NCBI GenBank assembly: GCA_963966105.1
Contig: OZ014533.1
Coordinates: 180,345,360 to 180,409,359, forward strand
Length of the DNA: 64,000 bases
Direction of reading: 5' to 3'
DNA from: Volucella zonaria
Taxonomy: Eukaryota > Arthropoda > Insecta > Diptera > Syrphidae
The number at the start of each line of letters is the position of its first letter. Positions within the stretch are counted from its first letter, which is position 1. The notes under the pieces are model-generated. The model made no database searches, was not told the DNA's origin, and saw nothing but the letters and a program-made list of their open reading frames with translations. Below are positions 42,989-54,115 of the stretch, in pieces. A program made the position numbers and the translations under genes.

Positions 42989-44170
42989 CCTAGTCTAGTC
43001 ATAAATGCAGATACGAAGAAAAACGTATGCCAAAGGAAAAAGCGCTGATAGTTTTGAAAACAAATTTATACTTTTTATTTGTCGAATCCCTAGCTACAAG
43101 TTATGGAAGACTTTATTCGAAATGGTCGCCATTTGCGTTAAAGCACGACCTGAGACGTACCGGCCAATCATCAATCGCATTACGGACCTTATTCATCAGA
43201 AAGTTGTCGACAGCGCGGATAAGGGCTTGCTTCAAAGACTGAATATTTCGGTGATGAGTTGAGCAGGCCATTCCCTCTAAAATGGACCATAACTTGTAAT
43301 CCGAAGGGTTCGGGTCCGGTCTACCACCTGGCCAATCATCCGAAGTCGGACGCATTTTTTTTAGCCACTCTCGGGTGGTTTCCGCCTTGTGGGATTGAAC
43401 AGAATCTTGTTGGAATGTCCAGTGCTTGTTTGCGAACATTGTTCGGCTTAACTGCTTATCAACCTTTTCCAAAACAGTGGTTTGGTAAACTCTCGCCGAA
43501 GTTTTGACTCGTTTTTAAACAAAAGTGGAGGTTGGTTATTCCAAGGTAGCTCATTCCCCACCATACATGCCATTAAATTTGCGGGGTAGTGGTATTTTCA
43601 ACCCTTGGAATATGTTCTGAAGCTTCTTTTGATGTCCGAGAATACATTCGATCATTTTGCTTATTAAAAGTTTCTTCGACGGTAAGAACTTTCTTGCCGA
43701 TGTACAGAATTTGTCTGTAAGAATTTTTAGCGTACCGCGTTAAGAGAGCTTTTTTATTTGTCTTTCATAGGTACAAAATCCCAAGCCTTCTTTGATGATG
43801 CGAGTCGGATTTTTTCGAAATGTTCATTTGCCGGGATGAGATCTTCTGCTTTCTCAGTGGTTTGCGTCTGATTCAAGCCTGCACGGCTTTGATGGCTCCT
43901 AGAGTCCTCACAGTAATTGGACGGCCGGATATTTGACGGTCACGTACTCCACCAGTATCCTCGAATAATTTAATAGTACGATAAACAAAACAGCGAGTGA
44001 TTCCAAGCGTTTGCAAGGTCCGAAAAATATCACCTTTTTTGCCATATTACACTTGCATAAGCCAATCACAACGACATGATTTTCAATGTCACCCCATCCC
44101 GTGATTCCATATAAAAAATAATGGTTAACATGAAAAGAGTGAAACTATGACTATTTATGACTGGACTAGG
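42989..44170 (-). mobile_element. second mariner-like (maT-type) element with TIRs and TA target
   Basis: The ends read CCTAGTCTAGTCATAAAT (left) and CCTAGTCCAGTCATAAAT (right, reversed), with TA on both sides (42987-42988 and 44171-44172). Length is 1182 bp. The gene is on the minus strand. Confidence 0.85.
43113..44045 (-). pseudogene. mariner-like transposase (maT-type), degraded
   Basis: N-terminal pieces near 44045-43870: KKGDIFRTLQTLGITRCFVY, RTIKLFEDTGGVRDRQI, GRPITVRTLGAIKAV. A badly decayed centre follows. The open C-terminal part (43113-43472) has HWTFQQDSVQSHKAETTREW (second Asp), DPNPSDYKLWSILEG (third Asp) and a C-terminus ending NANGDHFE, like NAKGGHIE of the 4.9-kb element. 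It is a different family from that element but of the same type. Confidence 0.8.
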
Positions 44171-44172
44171 TA

Positions 44173-45040
44173 TGTACGTATTTGTTTTAACTGGACGCTT
44201 GACAAAACGCGGTTCTAGTTATTAAAATAAGTCATTTAAAGACGTTTAACACACATGTGTGTATGCATATATTATTAGATGCCACTGATACATTTACACA
44301 CGAGTAGTTGCATAGCTCAAGTATCATTGGAATTAAAAAAAAAAGGAAAATGTTCCGTCAAAAAAAATCCAACTTGAAAAACCCAGTAAGGGAATTCTAA
44401 CTCAGTCCCTTCTTTACCACTGAAAACGAAAAAAATGCATTTTACCTCGTTGCTGTCGTTGCTGTAGATACGAATATCTTTCTGAAAACTGTAGGTGGAT
44501 GGTTGCTCAAGGGAAGGAAGAGATAAATGTAAAAATGTAAAACCAGCATTCAGTTCTGGTCACTTTTTAGCAGCAAAGTCAAAGTAATGGCTAAAATGTT
44601 CGTCTAGCTTATTGAGTTAACTCAACGTAGTCCCCATCCATGGATTATGTACATTTTGGGAACGCTTTTGTATTGTGGGAAACCATTTTACAATTGGGCA
44701 TTTAATGAACTTTTATGATAAGATTTTCGCTTTATAAACGGAGAAGCTACAATTATTACTTTTAGTAACAATTTTTGTAAGATATAATTGCGGGGTGAAA
44801 AATGAATTAGGTTTGCATGGGTTGTGATAGCGCAAGAATTGAAAAAGCTAAGCCTGATTCGTAATCCTTTTTTGGAAGAAAATTTGGTAATTACTTACTT
44901 CCGTAATTACTTGGCTTTTAGCCAAAAAAAAAAATCAAAAAATGGATAAATCTTATTTTTTTTCCATAAAATGTCCCCTTGCATGGCTGTCCAGTTGTGT
45001 CATACTCGCATAGGGTTCACAGCTTTATACGGAAGAGGTT
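44173..45040. other. non-coding DNA
   Basis: AT-rich with A-runs and a short TCGTTGCTGTCGTTGCTG repeat near 44450. CACGAGTA near 44299 and TACTCGCA near 45002 are one-base variants of the recurring 8-mer. Confidence 0.55.
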
Positions 45041-47370
45041 AAAATAAGTGACGAACCAACTAAATGGCCACCTGCGGCCGAAAAATTAGCAGAGGCCCGT
45101 AATTGCTATCACGCAGATATCACCGCCATCGAGAAAGTGCGATGGGATGGGCTGGGCATAAGGAGGATGAACAACTGTGATATATATATACCATGATGAT
45201 TGCTATAGAGAAAATATACAGCGCTTATTCGGATGCGGATTTGTCATATGCGGTAGACTTAAGCAAGAAGTCTTGAGCTTCCGACACGTGAGCGAGCGTC
45301 TTAGGACAATCCGCGTCAAGGCTAAATTCGCTAACATAAGCTTAATATGTGCTCATGCCACTACTGAAGACAATGGACGACGCCACCAAAGAGTGTTTCA
45401 ACGAGCTCCTCGACAAGACATATGAGCAATGTCCAAAGTATGATGTTAAAATCGTACTACGCGATCTTAACAGAATGATAGCAAAAGAAGACATCTTTGG
45501 CAGCATACAAGATAAGCATAGCCTACACGACACCACATCTGACAACGGACTTAGGCTTACTGACTTTTCACAGTGTTTCCTCACCTCAAAATACACAAGG
45601 CGATGTGGCGGCCTCCGGATCAGCAAACGCTAGAGAGATATGTCTCAAGTGTTTCGGATGTCAGATTGTTCTAGGGAGCCAATATTTACTGGGATCACCA
45701 CCTTGTTGCAGCCAAGTTGCGACTGTATGAGAAGATATAACGAACGAACGAAGATAACGTACAAAAGCTGTAACTTCAAGAGACTGCCAGAATCTTCGCC
45801 GAACGCGTATTCCAAAACCTCTCAACAACTCCTATGCCGTCAGCTTCAAGAGCAGTGGCAACGCTGCCAAGGGGCCATAAGAGACGCCGCAACTGATTTG
45901 CTGGGTTTCACCCAACAAACCCCCAGAAATTCCTGGTTTGATGCACATGCAGCTTAACAAGATGCCTACAAAGCGGCGCTGCAGCGAAGGACGAGAGCTG
46001 CTCGTGAGCTCTTTGAGTAGAAGAGGCTGGAAGAACATGGGCCTCTCAAGAAGAAGAAAAAAGAGTACGGGAGGCGCGTCATCGAAGATATTGCGAGGAT
46101 GTACTCCTGGAATAACATACGGAAGTTTTGCGAACAAGTAAAAAGAAGGTGTCAAGGTAAGAAAACCCATTTAGAAGAATGTAGAGATGCAGAAGAATAC
46201 TACAAGTCACAGTCAGTTCTGAGAATATGGAACAACTTTTTCTTCAAACATTATAATGGGTAAGAAGCTCAATATCCCGCCGCCAAGTAGAACAGACCTC
46301 TTAACTTAGACGATCATAACCAAAACTGTCGTCCACCTGACCAAAACGAAGAAAGGATATCAATATACATATGTATAAGCTAAAATCCAACAATTCGGCT
46401 GAACCTCAGGTCTTACTGACCGAGGTATTCAAAGCTGCTAGAAATGACCAACTCATAGCATGCACCAACTTATTTCTCAGTTCTGGTTAGAAGAAGAATG
46501 TATGTCAAATCCAGGAAGACCACTCAACTGCGCCAAGTATAGAGGTATAAATCTCCTTAATATCGGATACAAAATCTTATCTGACAACTTGATTGGTTTC
46601 AGACCAGGGAAGTCTACAATCGACGAAATCGTGACACTCTGGCAGACCCTGGAAAAACTCAAGGAGCTCATCTTTTCATTGATTTTATGACACCATTTAT
46701 AGACACGAGCTTTATAGCTCTCGTTTAGTTTTGGCATTTCATTGACATTGGTTCGCTACAAGATGACGCGCTATCAAGTGGCTTCCTTAACCTCATACTT
46801 GAAAAAATTGTGTGGAACTCTTGTCGAACATATTTTTTCAAAAGTCTGTGTAACAACTAGCGTACGCCGATGATATTGACGTAATTGGCGGAACTCAGCG
46901 GGCTATCACCGGTGCGTTCATTTGTATTGAAACGGAAGCTGCCAAACGATAAATAAGGTCAAAACCAAGTATATTTGCTGTCGACATGAAGGAATATACA
47001 ACATCGACGAACTGAACAGAATGTCACAATCGGCAGCTATAATTTAGAGGTGGTAAAGGACTTTGTCTACATTGGCTCTGCTATAAGTTCTGCCAATAAC
47101 ACCTCAGCAGAAATAAAACGAAGAATCACTCATGCCAATGGCTGTTTCTTTGGGCTAAGAAGGCAATTGAGTAGTAAAGGCCTATTCCCAAAAAACCAGT
47201 GGACCCTATATAAGACCTTGATCATCCCAGTTCTAATTTATGGTGCTCAAGCATGGATCCTATCCAAAGCGGGTGAAGATATTCTCAGTCGTTTGGAGGG
47301 AAAAATCTTTAGAAAAATATTCGATCTCGTTTGCGTTGGTGGGCTTTGAAGGAGAAGATTCAACGACAAA
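45040..47370 (+). mobile_element. RTE-like LINE, broken copy
   Basis: Plus-strand pieces in order: FGCGFVICGRLK, EVLSFRHVSERLRTIRVKAK, NISLICAH, KYDVKIVLRDLN (where the endonuclease GDFN is RDLN), SDNGLRLTDFSQ, a linker with QTPRNSWFDAH, then RT blocks NCAKYRGINLLNIGYKIL, GFRPGKSTIDEIVTLWQTLE, AYADDIDVIGG near 46860 (active site intact) and the tail (VKDFVYIGSAIS, RTLYKTLIIPVLIYGAQAWI-type). It shares the endonuclease wording with the copy at 22090-24860. Stops and frameshifts are frequent. Confidence 0.85.
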
Positions 47371-48470
47371 CTAACAATATATAATTTATAAACGGTTAGA
47401 TGTTTAAAAAAGACCAAAACTAAAAAAGTGATGTTTTTTCCTCATAAAAAAAAACTTTCCGAATAAATCTCACTTAAATGGAAAATGGTTAAGTGGCCTA
47501 CAGCAGTTTATTGCTGACGATTTCACAAAAAAATGGTTAAATCCGCCCTTCTCTCACGAAAACTATTCCCACGCTAGTATCTAGGCCCGCTAGAGGAACA
47601 TTTTCAGAATAGTCTTTACCAAAGAAAAATAGAGAAAAGATAGGAATCTTCGCCATACTATTCGAACAGAAAAGAAATTCAATACAGTGTTGGAAAGTAC
47701 CATTTTCTTGTGATAAATTTTCACCAAGTGAAGTTAGACTTAAGTAAATTTGAGCACTCTCGCATCTAACAAACTAATCAGAAGGGAAAAAACACTAATT
47801 TCGGCTACATTCGTGAAGAACAATAACCTACAAGCCCAAGACTTACATAGAGGAGAACTAAAGTAGTTACCAACTTCAGTAGAATTAAAGGAAGATCAAC
47901 AAGAAACGAGGAAAACTTCTTCCGACAAAATGTCTTCCTTGCCAGACAGAAACAGAAGCAGTAACATCAACTATTATTGCATCTGAACCAATCAATCGGA
48001 CTCGATTCAAAAGATCAAATCTACCACTGTCTACCCGTTCCAAGTTCTAAGTTGCTGGTGTAAAACTCAGCAAAAATGTCATCATAGAACTTTTGAAGGC
48101 AAACACTATGAAAACAGAGAAAACAATTTAGAACATTTAATACATCATCTAGAAGCTGTTCAGTACGCATCTTACACTTCGGGATAACGAAGTTGCAGCA
48201 AGAGTACGATGACTTAGGCGCCAAGGAATAATAAAGGTTTTTTGTAGAACAGTTCAATACAAGCCCCGTTTAGGAGGTAGGGGTAATTTAAAAACAAAAA
48301 TGACTTAAAATCAAAAAAAATTATTAAAAAACAACGGCAACACTTAAAATGAAGTACTATACCGGTTTTGGAAGCCAGAAATCGGTTCTTTAATTCTAAA
48401 TTTAAAATAAGTTATTTGTGTCAAAAATTCTTGAAAAATTCGCATGCAAACTCAAAATTTTGATAAAAAA
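47371..48470. other. unassigned AT-rich DNA
   Basis: No clear feature. A 78-codon minus frame (48021-48257) rich in Cys and Leu carries no recognised domain; it may be decayed retroelement sequence. Confidence 0.4.
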
Positions 48471-48479
48471 AATGAAAAA

Positions 48480-49430
48480 AAAAGTTGGAAAGAGTATTGG
48501 TCAATGGCTTTTACAGTACCTCACTTAAGCTTAGAAATGGCGTTCCGCAAGGTTCTCTGGTAGACCCAGTACTGTTCCTTGTATACATAAACTCACTTTT
48601 CATGGAGAGCTTTTACGGAAATCAAAGCGCATTTGCAGATGACTTCGCCTTCACGTACACTGACGCCTCTCTCCATGAAAGTTAACAACGACCTTCATTT
48701 ACTTAGAATTTGGTTCACCTTTCATAAGCTTATTATTAGTGAAAAAACAAAAATAATGAACTTTAAGCTATGCCAACATAACCTAGAAAGCTTTGGGTCT
48801 GTTTTTCATTCAAGCGATTGCCAAAAATTCTGCTTACCACTACACACCTGTGGGAAGCAAAACTTCAGCGCTGTAGGTAATTGTTCCACATGCTGCTTTA
48901 ATATTGAAGCAGTCGAGTCTTTCAAATATCTCGGAGTTCTCATTGATAGCAAACTCAATTGGAAGGCACAAGCCCTACAGTTAAAATCATATATGACTGT
49001 ATTAACACGGAAAATGTATCTTCTGAAGTCATACTGCTCGCAAAGGATACTTTCAATGCTTTATTACGGGTTACTCCAGTCAAAGCTTCAATATGGGATT
49101 GCTAGTTGTGGAGGTACTTATCTTAGTATCCTAAGTGCACTAGTCGTTGCCCAAAAGCATATAATTAGAATTATGTGTGACAAAAATCGATATACGGAAA
49201 GTCGACCACTCTTTATAAGTCTTCAGATATTGCCACTCAGGAATCTATACGTTTTCAAGGTACTCAATGAGTTCTTTAAACGAAGCGGTAATGTTCCTTT
49301 TAGGAATTTCTCGGCTTATAACTTGCGAGTAAACAACATGGTGCTTTTTGACATCCCACACGTGCACAAAACACATTTTATGAATTTTTATATATGTAGT
49401 TACTTTCCGCAGAATGTTTAACAAACTTCC
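48480..49430 (+). pseudogene. LINE reverse transcriptase fragment, third type
   Basis: Starts within RT: NGVPQGSLVDPVLFLVYINS and AFADDFAFTYTD (active site FADD intact). A one-frame change follows, then a long open part (48633-49421): NNDLHLLRIWFTFHKLIISE, a Cys-rich insert (CLPLHTC, NCSTCC), FKYLGVLIDSKLNWKA, and a C-terminal tail with SMLYYGLLQSKLQYGIASCG. The Cys-rich insert between the RT and the 'YLGV' block separates it from families A and D and the RTE-like copies. The 5' part is missing. Confidence 0.8.
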
Positions 49431-49799
49431 TATGTCTATACGATCCAAACAAAACCTCCACTATTTTTTAAAATCACTTAAAGACTGGCTTTTTACTATG
49501 GACCCTTTAAGCTTGGAGCTATTGTTGAAAATTATATTATACATAGTTTGAAAAAAATGCAAAAAGGTTCTTTCTTCGTTCTTTTTTTCTCTTATTGAAA
49601 TAATTATCTTTTTTCTTTTCGGTTTGATACACTGTCTTTTAAACTCTTAAATTTGTAACTAAAAAACACCTGATGGTACCCCACGTCAGTTATTCTAGCG
49701 ATTATACCTATATTTCCATGGATGTATCCTCAGAACTGGAGCTAAGTATCCCAATTTCATCAGTTCTCACATTTTAAACCCTATTTCAGAAAAACCAGC

Positions 49800-50220
49800 C
49801 GTTGCGACACCGAACTCATTAACCACTCCCTCTTCTATTGACCCCCTTTCGCCACCCACTGTTAAATTAACGCAGCAAACTAGCGATACCACCGAATATC
49901 GCTATGCGCTCTCTAGGCTTAGAGATAAAAAGATATATGAGAATATACGTCTATATCTCGCCTATCTGCACGATAAATCCGACTCGGTGTGCTACGAGGG
50001 TAAAACAAAAACAAGCGTCATGGTTTCTATCCAGCAGGAAGGCCTCCCTACAGACGTTACCAGTCTCAGGAAACTTTATATAAAGTATCACGAGATTTTC
50101 AATGCGCCCCCCCAAAAAGTTGCAGACGATCTTGCCGCTCTTCGCCACTATGTACACTCTAAAAGAGTCTCACACCTCCAACGCAGTCGCCTTGACCATG
50201 ATAAATTTTTTCGACCCTAA
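49800..50220 (+). pseudogene. LINE family A ORF1, C-terminal part
   Basis: Readable pieces: DTTEYRYALSRLRDKKIYEN, IRLYLAYLHDKSDSV, then VSIQQEGLPTDVTSLRKLYI and PPQKVADDLAALRHYVHSKR, ending at a stop at about 50220. No zinc knuckle is visible in this part. Its last ~118 bases overlap the start of ORF2 in another frame. The equivalent part in copy 1 is at about 38100-38263. Confidence 0.55.
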
Positions 50221-52923
50221 AAAGTCATGCAAAAACCTCCCTCTCATCTTCTATTACCAGAACGTAAGAGGACTCCGTTCTAAAACACACGCTGTTTTCC
50301 GCCAATCTCATTCTCTCCCATTTGATATCTATGCTCTGACCGAAACTAATCTTATCCCCAACATAAAAAACCAGGAGTTATTCCCTCCTTCTTTTAATGT
50401 TTTTCGGGATGATGATCGCGCACCCCCCTTGATTGAATCCCCTTGTCGAGGTGTCCTACTGGCTATTCACAACAGCTTGGACTCCTCTCTCGTTGCAACA
50501 TCATCCTCTCCTAAGCTCGACTTTGTGTCGGTTAAAATAACCCTCACTCGCAGATGCTTGTACGTTATGTGTTGTTACATTCTTCCGGCGCAACCTATCG
50601 AATCCTACCAACTTGCTATTGCAGCAATTGACAATTTGATCGACTTATCAGAATCGCTTGATGATATCATTATCTTCGGCGATTTTAATCTGCCTCAGCT
50701 GAAAAGGACTCCATCTGAAGACCTATCTTTTTTCATCGCTTCCAATCCCATTTCTACTAAGGAATGCCTATTCTTAGATCGGCTAACAGACTCTAGTCTA
50801 TGCCAAGTCAGTGGCGTTTCCAACTATATGGAAAGGCAATTAGACCTTATCTTCACAACTGATCCCATCAACTCCTCAGTATCGTGTTGTCCCCTATCTC
50901 TTTCAACTATTGATAACTTTCATCCTCCATTTCTTCTCTCATTTTTCCACAACTCTCCCCTTCAGTCGCCTCCCCCTGCAGTTCTATATTCTTACAATTT
51001 TCACAAAGCTAATTTCCGTAAAATTAATACCTATCTAAGCAGTGCTTCTTTTGAGTTTACCAATCTATCTCTGATTGATGCCCTCTCCATTTTTTACAGA
51101 GAAATATTCAAATCCATATCCCTTATGAGCCTTACTCCCGCCATAAAACTTCTTCTACATCCCCTCCTTGGTATAATCGTAGACTTCGCTCTCTACGAAA
51201 CAGAAGAAACAAGTTATGGACGGTATTCCTTGGCACCCACTCTTCTTCCGACTATTCAAATTATCTAGGTACATACTCGTATCTTCATTTCATTGAACTC
51301 TATAACTCTCTCTATCAGCGCTACCTGAATAGTGCGCAAACCAATCTCATAAATGACCCCAAGTCCTTTTTTCAATTTGTCAATTGCAAAAGTAAGACCG
51401 ATCGCCAACTTTTTTGCTACATTTTTCAAACAATCATTTGCCAACAACTCCTTCGTACCAGATCCCTCTTACTTCAATGATCTACCAAATTTCTCTATTG
51501 GTCCCTTTCTCACTCAAAATTTCGATCCTGCAGTTATTGAAGAAAAGTTACAAAATCTTAAGGATGAATTTATACCTGGCCCAGACGGACTCCCCGCCAT
51601 GTTTCTTAAGAAATGCTCTTCCAACCTGTCTCTACCCCTTTCCTACCTTTTTCGTCTATCGCTCACACAGGGTGAATTTCCCCAGATTTGGAAGACCTCT
51701 TTTATAATCCCAATACACAAAAAGGGATCTAAGCATGAAGTTACCAATTATCGTCCCATTGCTAAACTCTCTCATATACCCAAACTCTTTGAAAGCATTT
51801 TATACGAAGCGTTAAGCTTCAAATGCAAGCCTTTGGTTTTCTAAAAGGTAGATCAACTACCACAAATCTAGTTGAATTCGTTTCTTTTGCACTCTCAGCC
51901 TTAGAAAATGGCAAAGAAATCGATGTTATCGCAACAGATTTCACTAAAGCATTTGATAAGATATCTCATAAATTGATCCTTTTCAAATTGTCTGCTCTCG
52001 GCTTTGAGCCGCTCTTTTTAAAATGGATTTCTTCTTAACTGGTAAACCGATATTATAGTGTTCGGTTTAGATCCGCCCTTTCTGTTCCATTCCTGGCCTC
52101 ATCTGGAGTTCCACAAGGCAGTCATCTTGGCCCTCTTCTCTTCATTCTTACTATCAACGATGTTGAGAGTGTCATTAAGCACTCCTCCCTCTCCCTTTAC
52201 GCTGACGACACAAAATTTTTTAAATCTATTTCCTCTCCCCAGGACTCTGCCCTTCTTCAAGAAGACCTTGATCGGTTTTCAATCTGGTGCCTCAAAAACT
52301 GCCTAGAACTTAATATAGCTAAATATCAATTTATAACCTTCTCACGTAAATACAACCCGTCTCCCCCCCGACTTTATTTTCTCCATGGTCAACCAATTCC
52401 CCTGGTTCAGTCTTTTCAAGACCTTGGCATATTATTCGACAGTGAGCTTAATTTCCGTTCGCATATCGATAAGATGATGCTCAAAGCCAACTCATCACTT
52501 GGCTTTATTAAACGGTGGTCCAAGGAATTTTCCAACCCGTATGTAACCAGATCTCTCTATATTACCTTTGTTCGCCCCCTGCTTGAGTATGCCAGTCAAG
52601 CTTGGTCCCCCTTTCACCGGGTTCATGTTTCCCGAATCGAGGGTATTCAACGTCGATTTCTCCGATTTGCCCTCCGTGGCCTGTCATGGAACGACCCTTT
52701 AATCTTACCTCCCTATCAAGACCGCCCCAGACTTCTAAATATGAATTCGTTAGAAGAACGTAGGAATATTGCTGACGTTCTTTTCATTCATTGTCTTCTC
52801 TCAGGTTCCATCGACTGTGCATCCATTTTGAACTCCATTTTCTTCAATACCAACCCCCGCAATCTACGTTGTCCTCGTCTCTTCTATCTACCGGTCCACC
52901 GCACCTCGTATGGCTCCAACTAA
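50102..52923 (+). pseudogene. LINE family A ORF2 (endonuclease-RT), copy 2
   Basis: A long open part (50102-51268) carries the endonuclease: LIFYYQNVRGLRSKTHAVFR, ALTETNLIPN, IFGDFNLPQLK, MERQLDLIFTTD, TIDNFHPPFL. A frameshift follows near 51180 in the linker, and 51284-51291 holds TACTCGTA, absent from copy 1. The RT resumes at 51540: GPDGLPAMFLKKC, NYRPIAKLSHIPKLFESIL, FLKGRSTTTNLVEFVSFALS, IATDFTKAFDKISHK (catalytic Asp), and in shifted frames GVPQGSHLGPLLFILTINDV and LYADDTKFF. The tail is open at 52474-52923. At least four breaks. Confidence 0.86.
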
Positions 52924-53092
52924 CCTATCTCCCGAATGCTCCGAAAGGTCAACTCGAACCTCTCCCTTTTTGATTTCCACCTGAGCACTCCTCGTCTCAA
53001 ACAAGATCTCCTCCATCACTTCCTTGGTCACTAGCTCTTAAGTCTTTCTGTTAGTTTTTAAGTTAGATTAAGCTTGTATTAAGCCAATAAAT

Positions 53093-53108
53093 GGGGGCTT
53101 CAGCCCCC
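53093..53108 (+). other. 3'-terminal hairpin of LINE family A (copy 2)
   Basis: GGGGGC-TTCA-GCCCCC, immediately after AATAAAT, followed by ACCAAAATTAAA. Same stem as copy 1 with a different loop. Confidence 0.75.
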
Positions 53109-53112
53109 ACCA

Positions 53113-53885
53113 AAATTAAACACAAACTTAGGTTTTAGAATGATCTTTAATTTGTTCATAATTTTTAACTAATAAAATAAATTTTTTGCATCCTAAATTA
53201 AAGAATTATCTACTGTTAGCTAGTTTTAAGATGACAATGAATAAATAAATAAATAAATAAAAAATAAAATAAAAAAAATGAGTTAAAATTCAAAGCATTG
53301 AGTAAAGTTAAATTGTTGTAGGTGATGACTGTTTTCTAGGCTTTACAACTTTTTTTAAACTTCCTCTCTTAAGGAGGGCAGAAAAACAAGATGCAGATAC
53401 ATAAACAATATTTAGCGGAATTAACAGTCTTTTTTCCTGAATAGATTTATAAACATAGGTTAGAAGTTGTTTCTTTTATTTTCGCCTCTTCTTCCCTCTT
53501 TTTTAGAGAGCCTGACAGACATAAACTTCAGCCCATGATTTGCAATTCCTGTTTGTTTCCAGATCTATCAGCCTTGTCAGAAATAGAGATGGTACGAGCA
53601 TCAATGTCTTGTGGGAATTTACGAGTTTGTCATGGCTTTCAGTGTGAACTTTTATAACAAGTCGAAATTCCATGCCATAAGACCTTAATCTGGATCTCTA
53701 TCTTTGGCCTATCTTCTATCTTTCTCTATTAACTTCTATTTAGTTAATAGGTCCTTGAGATTATCTTTTGTCGATCAATACCGACATAAATCTCATCGTT
53801 ATCTGTCAGATTAAGTAATTTCTTTGCTAGTTAAATTTATTGAGATACGAGTAGATGTTATTACCCACTCGAATAGTGTAGAAGC
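53113..53885. other. non-coding DNA
   Basis: AT-rich, (AATA)n near 53240, and TACGAGTA at 53846. No gene seen. Confidence 0.55.
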
Positions 53886-54115
53886 GTTAAGGGGTTAGGC
53901 CACTCTATAGGCCGTAAAAATAGGCGTATTTGAGATTTTGTTTTCAGGAAAAATATAAAATAAATCGAGTTTACAAAAGTAGTGGCTTATTGCACATATG
54001 ATTGACTGTAAAATATAATTTTTATAAAATAATTTATTTGAAAATAGCGGATGTACCCGCCATAACAAAGAAAACACAAAAGAAATGGCTAAAAAATATC
54101 TTTACAGCTCTAGCT

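Larger units (their letters stand above)
49800..53112 (+). mobile_element. LINE family A, copy 2
   Basis: Contains the end of ORF1, ORF2 and the 3' end with AATAAA and the GC hairpin (53093-53108). Sequence is parallel to copy 1 throughout. The 5' limit is uncertain; the ORF1-like frame can be followed back to about 49800. The 3' flank after 53112 is AT-rich with ATAAATAA repeats. Confidence 0.83.
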
